A stretch of 7,014 nt of DNA, from the NCBI GenBank assembly GCA_017853915.1, contig JAFMIS010000131.1, forward strand, positions 1 through 7,014. The letters run 5' to 3'. A program made the translations under genes and the position numbers. Positions 1 to 4,548 of the stretch are shown here, one piece after another. Below the pieces are notes generated by a model. It had not been told where the DNA came from, did not search any database, and saw only the letters and a program-made list of their open reading frames with translations. This stretch comes from a bacterium (GTDB taxonomy: Bacteria; Bdellovibrionota_C; UBA2361; OMII01). The first letter of the stretch is position 1; every line of letters starts with the position of its first letter.

Positions 1-170
1 AGTGGCGATTAGTCGACGCGTTGATCACCAACTTTCACCAACCGCGCACCACCCATCTGCTTCTAGTCGAGTCGCTGATAGGAAAGCAGCTTCTTCACCA
101 GGCCTACTCGGCAGCTCTCGACAATCAATATCGTTTCCTTAGTTACGGCGACGGGATGTTTATCGTATGA
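1..170 (+). CDS. queA: QueA, S-adenosylmethionine:tRNA ribosyltransferase-isomerase (3' end only)
   Basis: This is the last 55 codons of a gene that begins left of the window; complete codons start at base 3 and the TGA stop is 168-170. QueA transfers and isomerises the ribosyl part of S-adenosylmethionine onto preQ1 at tRNA position 34, giving epoxyqueuosine, in the cytoplasm. The visible tail carries the family's C-terminal signature: 'DALITNFHQPRTTHLLLV' matches the usual TNFHLP-(K/R)-(S/T)-T block, and 'YRFLSYGDGMFIV' matches the terminal YRFFSYGDAMFI block. Two positions are unusual: Q replaces the common L after TNFH, and H follows the TT. The protein ends right after MFIV, without the longer tail seen in some homologues. 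The stop overlaps the tgt start by four bases (ATGA), so the two genes are very likely co-transcribed and translationally coupled. Confidence 0.93.
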   Translation, partial: WRLVDALITNFHQPRTTHLLLVESLIGKQLLHQAYSAALDNQYRFLSYGDGMFIV

Positions 171-1321
171 CAACAAGATACACGCTTATCAAACAGACGG
201 GCAAAGCACGACGCGGGACATTCCGCACTCGAACGACTACTTTTGACACTCCACAATTCATGCCCGTTGGCACGCGAGCCTCCGTCAAGGGTGTGGACGT
301 TGATCGCCTGGCAGAGTGCGGCGCCTCAGTCATGCTCGTGAATACCTACCACCTATGGCTGCGGCCGGGGCATGAGAGGATTCACCGTCTGGGAGGTATT
401 CACACCTTCACCGGATGGAAAGGGCCGATCCTGAGCGACTCAGGTGGATTTCAGGTCTTTAGCCTCAAAAGTATCCGCACCATTACAGAGGAGGGGATTG
501 AGTTCCGCTCGCATCTCGATGGCTCCAAGCAGTTTTTGTCGCCAGAGAAGTCAATTGAGGTGCAACAGACCATGGGGGTCGATATCGCCATGGCCCTCGA
601 TGAATGTCCGGCCAGCGACCTCGATTACGACGCCTTTCGCCGCTCCCTCGATATGACCCTTCGATGGGCGAAGCGCTCCCTGGCGGCACGCACGGATCCC
701 GAGCTGTGCATGTTCGGTATCACGCAAGGTGGATGCCACCGGGAACTCCGAACATCCTCCGCTCAGCAGATAGGAGAGATCCCGTTTGATGGATTCGCGA
801 TAGGGGGGCTAAGCGTGGGGGAGCCCAAGACCTCCATGTACGAGGTGTTAAGCTATCATCCTGAACAACTTCCATCAGATCACATTCGATACCTGATGGG
901 CGTAGGCACCCCTGAAGATATTATTGAAGCGGTTTCCCAAGGCGTGGACATCTTTGACTGCGTAATGCCGACACGTTCGGGACGCTTCGGGCGAGTTTTT
1001 GTTGAGGATGACCCTCCATTCTTTAACATCAAGAACTCACGCTGTGCGGATGACCCGAGTCCGATTGACCCCACCTGCAGCTGTTTCGCATGCCGAACTC
1101 ACTCGCGCGCCTACATCCACCACCTCTTTAAAGTTGGGGAGATGTTGGGGCCCCAGCTGGCGAGCATTCACAATTTAACGCACTACCTCTCTCTTATGAG
1201 CCGGATTCGAAAGGCCATTGAGGACGGCACATTTGAGGCTCTTTACGCCGAAATAAAGGCTCGCTGGCGAAACCTAGACCTGCACAGCAACTCATCCGGG
1301 GTTGAGACACCCCTTGCGTGA
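167..1321 (+). CDS. tgt: Queuine/preQ1 tRNA-guanine transglycosylase
   Basis: Tgt exchanges guanine at the wobble position of GUN-anticodon tRNAs for preQ1, the step before QueA. The protein has 384 residues, normal for bacterial Tgt, and is a TIM barrel with a zinc site. The N-terminal block 'TPQFMPVGTRASVKGV' is at 28-43. The general-base aspartate is D91 in SDSGGFQVF, a second substrate-binding aspartate is D145 in ALDECP, and the base-recognition loop GGLSVGE is at 213-219. The nucleophile is D264 in FDCVMPTRSGR, the zinc ligands are C304, C306, C309 and H335, and the conserved SRAYIHHL is at 313-320. The loop reads PTRSGRFG rather than the common PTRNARNG. All catalytic residues are present, so the enzyme should be active. 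The ATG lies inside the queA stop codon and lacks a strong ribosome-binding site, which fits coupling to queA. yajC-secDF does not follow. Confidence 0.98.
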   Translation: MTTRYTLIKQTGKARRGTFRTRTTTFDTPQFMPVGTRASVKGVDVDRLAECGASVMLVNTYHLWLRPGHERIHRLGGIHTFTGWKGPILSDSGGFQVFSLKSIRTITEEGIEFRSHLDGSKQFLSPEKSIEVQQTMGVDIAMALDECPASDLDYDAFRRSLDMTLRWAKRSLAARTDPELCMFGITQGGCHRELRTSSAQQIGEIPFDGFAIGGLSVGEPKTSMYEVLSYHPEQLPSDHIRYLMGVGTPEDIIEAVSQGVDIFDCVMPTRSGRFGRVFVEDDPPFFNIKNSRCADDPSPIDPTCSCFACRTHSRAYIHHLFKVGEMLGPQLASIHNLTHYLSLMSRIRKAIEDGTFEALYAEIKARWRNLDLHSNSSGVETPLA

Positions 1322-1426
1322 TTCCGTCCTAGGGGATAAAACTGAGACAGCGTTCCGCATTTAGAGGTTGATTTGGTTCCCGAGCGCTGGTAAACCTTCG
1401 TCTCTTACGTTTCACCACGGTAGAGT

Positions 1427-2041
1427 ATGGAATCGGAATCCTTTAGATCGCGCCTCTTAGCTGTTATCCAGAAAAGCCGTCGAGCTCTCCGTCTTTATAA
1501 CAATACAGGATCGCAGTCTATTGCAAGACTCGAGGGAACCTCGCCGGAGCTTTCGGCTGCTCAGGTAGCCGAGTGGCGAGAGATGAATAGCTTACTCCTC
1601 CGCAAGCTTACTGAGTCAGCTGAATCTCCTAGCACTAAGAAGCTCGTATACGATGTATTTGCTCTTCGTAATGAGTTTCAATCTCTCTGGCGCACGAGCG
1701 AAAGCGAGATGGTGCAACTCCAACGAGAACTAATCGCCTCTGGAGAAAGGGGTGACTTCATCAAGGCCAGCACTCTTGCCATAAAACTAGTTAGCCTCAA
1801 AGCCCGCGTGCAGGCAGGACAGGCCGCTCATCACGAGTTAGATCTTCTCATCAAGCGAAGTCGTGTCGTTCGCCCAGCTGAAGAGTTGAGCGAAGAGGGC
1901 GCTACTGTCCTCTCAACAATTGAATTGCTTGACGACCAGTCAGTCGACGAGACGCCTTCAATAGCCGCCGCGGCTACCAGCTATGCCCGCCCAAAGTTGG
2001 CCGTGGGAGCTGGCAAAGTTATACCGCTTAAAAGGCGCTAA
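1427..2041 (+). CDS. Uncharacterised helical protein, 204 residues
   Basis: I do not recognise this family. The product is soluble, without a signal peptide or membrane segment. Residues 1-25 are basic and amphipathic (FRSRLLAVIQKSRRALRLY). Residues about 42-63 and 72-147 are rich in Leu, Glu, Lys, Arg, Gln and Ala with few helix breakers, and look like a bundle of long helices or a coiled coil, for example 'ESEMVQLQRELIASGERG' and 'TLAIKLVSLKARVQAG'. Residues 150-204 are low in order: acidic at 152-176, Ala-rich at 180-184, and ending in a basic 'KVIPLKRR'. There are no cysteines. It lies 105 bp after tgt, with no clear terminator between, so it may or may not share the queA-tgt transcript. 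It ends 47 bp before the convergent phosphoribosyltransferase-like gene. The ATG at 1427 has only a weak purine-rich upstream stretch (GGTAGAG). The ORF is uninterrupted and its composition looks like a real protein, but the function is unknown. Confidence 0.8.
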   Translation: MESESFRSRLLAVIQKSRRALRLYNNTGSQSIARLEGTSPELSAAQVAEWREMNSLLLRKLTESAESPSTKKLVYDVFALRNEFQSLWRTSESEMVQLQRELIASGERGDFIKASTLAIKLVSLKARVQAGQAAHHELDLLIKRSRVVRPAEELSEEGATVLSTIELLDDQSVDETPSIAAAATSYARPKLAVGAGKVIPLKRR

Positions 2042-2088
2042 GTAAGCCATCTGGGCCGTCACGCTGATATGCGCGATTAACTAAAGGC

Positions 2089-2628
2089 TTAACCGATCTG
2101 AGTAAGAACTCGTACGGGCGCTCCAGTAAACGCCGATACAACGGGCACTGGACCGGGACCAAACGTTCGATCAATCAAGGTAGCCCAACACAATACCGGG
2201 ATACCCCGCAGCGTAGCTCGCGTGTGGGCCTCAAGGCTCGACCGGGCCGTCGTGATAACATCTGTCACTAAAATCGAGTGGTATCCCTTGTATTTCTCAC
2301 CATGACCATTCGACATCTTGCTCTCGATGTACTGCTCCAGTGGCACATCCTTGCCCTGATTATACAGCTCTGAGTAAACAGCGCAGAGACGCTCCGCAAA
2401 GAAGGAATAACCGCCAGGGAGTTTTAGAAAAAGCTGCGGCTTTGATGGCGAAACGACATTCTTAATCCGTTCAGCCACGTACTCCGCGCACGCATTCAAA
2501 TCCGACTCGCTAAGGTCTTCGACCCGGTAAAAAATCCGACTCTCACACCGACCTCCGATCGGAACAGGCTCCTCGTACTCCTCAGTGATACGTCCAAAAA
2601 TCTCCTCGAGTTGTTCAATATCAGCCAT
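2089..2628 (-). CDS. Phosphoribosyltransferase-fold protein (orotate PRTase-like), altered PRPP loop
   Basis: This 179-residue protein has the size and pattern of a type I phosphoribosyltransferase. A hydrophobic strand leads into a PRPP-loop-like motif at 119-131 (ILVTDVITTARSS), then helix 132-141 and strand 'GIPVLCWATLIDRT' at 142-155, as in orotate PRTases (typical LVDDVITAGTA or IEDVVTTGGS). Residues 65-85 (QLFLKLPGGYSFFAERL) would form the early substrate-binding strand and helix. The loop is not canonical: the first of the two acidic residues is T122, with only D123 kept, and the small G-G/G-T pair is A128-R129. It may bind a nucleotide or PRPP with changed chemistry, or be a non-catalytic relative. 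The N-terminal 30 residues are acidic. No signal peptide is seen. The ATG at 2628 follows the upstream gene's TAA by 5 bp and has a strong ribosome-binding site, so the two genes form an operon. I would not name it pyrE. Confidence 0.8.
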   Translation of the reverse strand: MADIEQLEEIFGRITEEYEEPVPIGGRCESRIFYRVEDLSESDLNACAEYVAERIKNVVSPSKPQLFLKLPGGYSFFAERLCAVYSELYNQGKDVPLEQYIESKMSNGHGEKYKGYHSILVTDVITTARSSLEAHTRATLRGIPVLCWATLIDRTFGPGPVPVVSAFTGAPVRVLTQIG

Positions 2629-2633
2629 TAGTA

Positions 2634-3029
2634 TTACCTTCCCATTCGCATACGCACCGCGGTCACAGCCTGCGACAAAGTCGCATCCTTACCCTCTGAC
2701 CCCGAAAAATAGTTATCCAGCTCCCGCACTACGCTCTCCGGGGTCAGCCCCTCCATATCATAGATGCCCCGTACCCGTTCCAGTCCACTGACCGCGTTAG
2801 CGGGGTTCTCCTTCACGTAATCAATAGCAACGTCCGTGACCTTCTTGGCGTCACGCCACCCGAAAAGATACCCCGAGATAAATTGCTGCTTGGCATCGGC
2901 ACGGAGGAGCTTCCAGGTCGGCAGGAAGCTAGCTTCAGGCGCATTGCTGCTTTCGGCAACCCCCAAGGTGGGCAAGCCGACGCCTGTCATCAGGGCCGCA
3001 ACTCGAAGTAGAGCGTTGAATCTCTGCAT
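2634..3029 (-). CDS. Small exported protein, Rap1a/Tai-like pattern (131 residues)
   Basis: The start chosen is ATG at 3029, because it has a well-placed AGGTGG four bases upstream; an in-frame TTG at 3047 would add only six residues. Residues 1-25 form a signal peptide: a basic start (MQRFNALLR), a hydrophobic core (VAALMTGVGLPTL), and likely cleavage after GVA before ESS. The mature part is about 106 residues. It has a 'FISGYLFGWRDA' block at 50-61, then 'DYVKENP', then 'GLTPESVVRELDNYF' at 94-108 and 'ATLSQAVTAVRMRM' at 116-129. The order GYxxGxxDA, then (L/V)Txxx(L/V)VxxxxxYxxxxP, then a closing Ala-rich helix resembles the Rap1a/Tai family of periplasmic proteins, some of which are immunity proteins. 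This copy has no cysteines, unlike the disulfide-bearing members. No toxin gene is adjacent. It is first in an operon with the PRTase-like gene. Function is unknown; the export call is firm, the family call is tentative. Confidence 0.82.
   Translation of the reverse strand: MQRFNALLRVAALMTGVGLPTLGVAESSNAPEASFLPTWKLLRADAKQQFISGYLFGWRDAKKVTDVAIDYVKENPANAVSGLERVRGIYDMEGLTPESVVRELDNYFSGSEGKDATLSQAVTAVRMRMGR
2637..2643 (-). promoter_or_regulatory. Ribosome-binding site of the PRTase-like gene inside the upstream gene's last codons
   Basis: On the minus strand GGGAAGG lies 8 bases before the ATG at 2628. It is formed by the last sense codons (GGA AGG) of the exported-protein gene, just before its TAA stop. 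Ribosomes ending the first gene therefore stop on top of the start site of the second, a classic layout for coupled translation. Confidence 0.75.
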
Positions 3030-3033
3030 AAGT

Positions 3034-3039
3034 CCACCT
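3034..3039 (-). promoter_or_regulatory. Ribosome-binding site fixing the start of the exported-protein gene
   Basis: Minus-strand AGGTGG sits four bases before ATG 3029. It falls between this ATG and the alternative in-frame TTG at 3047, so it supports the shorter 131-residue product, whose N-terminus is also a normal signal peptide. Confidence 0.7.
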
Positions 3040-3099
3040 AAAATCAAAGTGTTACACTAGCCGGTGTTTCAAAAGCACCCAATGGGTTGCCTTAAAGCG

Positions 3100-3128
3100 T
3101 TGATTATACAAGAATTTACCCCGATAAC
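3100..3128 (+). promoter_or_regulatory. Candidate promoter for ispG, overlapping the divergent promoter
   Basis: The plus strand reads TTGATT (3100-3105), a 17-base spacer, then GATAAC (3123-3128): four of six matches in each box. The leader to the ispG start would be about 115 bases. It covers the same bases as the minus-strand candidate, each -10 lying on or next to the other's -35. A second possible extended -10 (TGC-TAAATT) ends at 3140, without a good -35. Confidence 0.35.
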
Positions 3129-3131
3129 CAG
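3103..3131 (-). promoter_or_regulatory. Candidate sigma-70-type promoter for the minus-strand operon
   Basis: The minus strand has a perfect TATAAT (plus positions 3103-3108). Upstream, CTGGTT (spacer 17; plus 3126-3131) or TGGTTA (spacer 16) could serve as a weak -35. Transcription would begin near 3096, giving a leader of about 66 bases before ATG 3029. The -10 is strong and the -35 poor, so the site might need an activator or be a chance match. Confidence 0.45.
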
Positions 3132-3250
3132 TGCTAAATTCGGGTCACTCGTTGTTTTGCGCGTGAGCTGAAGTCCTGGTCTGACTGAACGTCCAAAGTC
3201 ATACGTTCCGAAACGGAAGCGGATGCAGTTACGTAAGTTTGTGGTTGTTT

Positions 3251-4423
3251 ATGAGTGATACATCCTCCCCTGTTAATATCGGCTCAACTCCTCGAATCAT
3301 GCGCCGCCCAACGAGAAGCGTGCGAGTAGGAGACCTGGTTATCGGTCACGCTGGCCCCATATCCGTGCAATCGATGTGCGCGACCAAAACGCAGGATCTC
3401 GCCGCGACTACCCGGCAGATAGCTCTTCTCCAAGAGCACGGAGCCGATATCATCCGAATCGCTATCGATAGCAGGAGAGACGTTGAGGCTCTCGCCGAGA
3501 TTCGCAAGCAAACAAACGCGCGCCTGGTTGTAGATCTGCAGGAGAGCTACAAACTCGCAAAATCGGTTGCGCCTTACGTTCAAAAAATTCGCTATAACCC
3601 CGGCCACCTCTACCACCACGAGAAGGACACCCCGGTACAGGAAAAGGTTAAATACATCGTCTCTGTCGCTAAGGAGCATGAGCTGGCGCTGCGAATCGGG
3701 GTGAATTTTGGATCGCTCGATCCTGCCCAGGCCGAAAACGATGCTGACCCGATTGAGGTTGCTCTCACCTCTGCTCGAGAGCATATCGGATACTTAGAGG
3801 ACCTCGGATTCACAAATTACGTAGTTTCTCTTAAGAGTTCCGACCCTAACGATGTTCTTGAGATTAACAGCCGTTTTGCGGAGCTATTCCCGGAGATTCC
3901 GATTCATCTCGGAGTTACAGAGGCAGGCATGCTCCCGATGGGAGAGATCAAGACCCGAGTGGCTTTTGAGAATCTTCTGGCGCGCGGTATCGGTGACACA
4001 CTTCGGGTTTCTCTAACCCTTCCCCACAGCGAGAAGTATCAAGAGGTCCTGATCGCGAAAAAGATCGTTCAAGACGTGTACGCGGGGCGCTTTCGCTCGG
4101 TCCCGCGCTTCGATCATTCGGGTCTTAATATCATATCCTGTCCATCCTGCTCGCGTGTGGAAAACGAGGCCTTCGTTGACCTGGCCCAAAAGGTGAAGGC
4201 GATGACACAGGAATTCGCCGAGAAGAAGCTCACTATCGCGGTAATGGGATGTCGGGTAAATGGCCCAGGAGAGACGGATGACGCCGACTTGGGCTTATGG
4301 TGCGCCCCAAGCCATGTTAACCTTAAGAAAGGGAGCACTCTGCTCGGACAATTCTCGTATGAGGAGATAGTTCCTAAACTTCGAGCTGAGATGTCAAAGC
4401 TCGTTGAGGAGCGTGGGTTGTAG
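3251..4423 (+). CDS. ispG: 4-hydroxy-3-methylbut-2-enyl diphosphate synthase (MEP pathway)
   Basis: IspG (GcpE) converts 2-C-methyl-D-erythritol 2,4-cyclodiphosphate to HMBPP in the MEP isoprenoid pathway, using a [4Fe-4S] cluster. Counting from ATG 3251 (390 residues), the cluster ligands are all present: C297 and C300 in SCPSCSR, C334 in VMGCRVNGPGE, and the glutamate ligand E341. Other family blocks are 'SVQSMCATKTQD' at 38-49, 'KIRYNPG' at 112-118, 'LRIGVNFGSLDP' at 147-158, 'HLGVTEAGM' at 219-227 and 'GIGDTLRVSLT' at 246-256. The segment after NPG (HLYHHEKD) and the 'VVDLQESYKLA' strand differ from the E. coli type and resemble versions I associate with Planctomycetes. The TIM-barrel and cluster domains are directly joined, without the extra domain of plant-type enzymes. 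An in-frame TTG at 3239 would add four residues. No strong ribosome-binding site precedes the ATG. It has its own candidate promoter, divergent from the minus-strand operon. Confidence 0.97.
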   Translation: MSDTSSPVNIGSTPRIMRRPTRSVRVGDLVIGHAGPISVQSMCATKTQDLAATTRQIALLQEHGADIIRIAIDSRRDVEALAEIRKQTNARLVVDLQESYKLAKSVAPYVQKIRYNPGHLYHHEKDTPVQEKVKYIVSVAKEHELALRIGVNFGSLDPAQAENDADPIEVALTSAREHIGYLEDLGFTNYVVSLKSSDPNDVLEINSRFAELFPEIPIHLGVTEAGMLPMGEIKTRVAFENLLARGIGDTLRVSLTLPHSEKYQEVLIAKKIVQDVYAGRFRSVPRFDHSGLNIISCPSCSRVENEAFVDLAQKVKAMTQEFAEKKLTIAVMGCRVNGPGETDDADLGLWCAPSHVNLKKGSTLLGQFSYEEIVPKLRAEMSKLVEERGL

Positions 4424-4441
4424 TTCGCCTGCGCGCAGCGA

Positions 4442-4469
4442 TTGATCTCGAGCATCAGTCGCCTATAGT
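4442..4469 (+). promoter_or_regulatory. Candidate promoter of the pseudokinase gene
   Basis: TTGATC (4442-4447), a 16-base spacer and TATAGT (4464-4469) give four and five of six consensus matches. Transcription would start near 4476, leaving a leader of about 73 bases before GTG 4549. It begins 19 bases after the ispG stop, so the membrane-protein gene can be transcribed separately from ispG. Confidence 0.45.
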
Positions 4470-4470
4470 G

Positions 4471-4480
4471 GTTTGCAAAC
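4471..4480. promoter_or_regulatory. 10-bp perfect palindrome at the predicted transcription start (possible operator)
   Basis: GTTTGCAAAC is its own reverse complement. It begins one base after the candidate -10 box and covers the predicted start point, the usual place for a repressor site. No second copy was noticed in the window and no regulator gene is adjacent, so this rests on position and symmetry only. Confidence 0.3.
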
Positions 4481-4548
4481 GACGGGATTTAGCCACGGAC
4501 TTTTGAAAAACGCTATAGCTGTTTGACTACGAAAGGTTTGATCGAATT

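Noticed and set aside
1298..1313. Hairpin GGGGT-TGAGAC-ACCCC at the end of tgt, with an alternative CCCCT/AGGGG pairing to about 1336
   Set aside because: The stem is only 5 bp, lies within the coding sequence and has no T-tract after it. The alternative pairing has a 16-base loop. This is not enough to call a terminator or attenuator.
1368..1396. Promoter-like TTGATT, 17-base spacer, TAAACC before the 204-residue gene
   Set aside because: The -10 matches only three of six bases, which is easily found by chance.
2043..2091. TAAGCC/GGCTTA inverted repeat between the convergent genes
   Set aside because: The arms are 6 bp with a loop of 37 bases and no T-tract, so it is unlikely to act as a bidirectional terminator.
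3284..3784. Long minus-strand open frame opposite ispG (166 codons)
   Set aside because: It is fully antisense to a well-conserved gene and has no recognisable domain or start signal; it is a shadow of the ispG codons.
4429..4438. Palindrome CTGCGCGCAG just after the ispG stop
   Set aside because: A perfect palindrome with no loop and no T-tract is a poor terminator; it is short and GC-rich, so chance is plausible.
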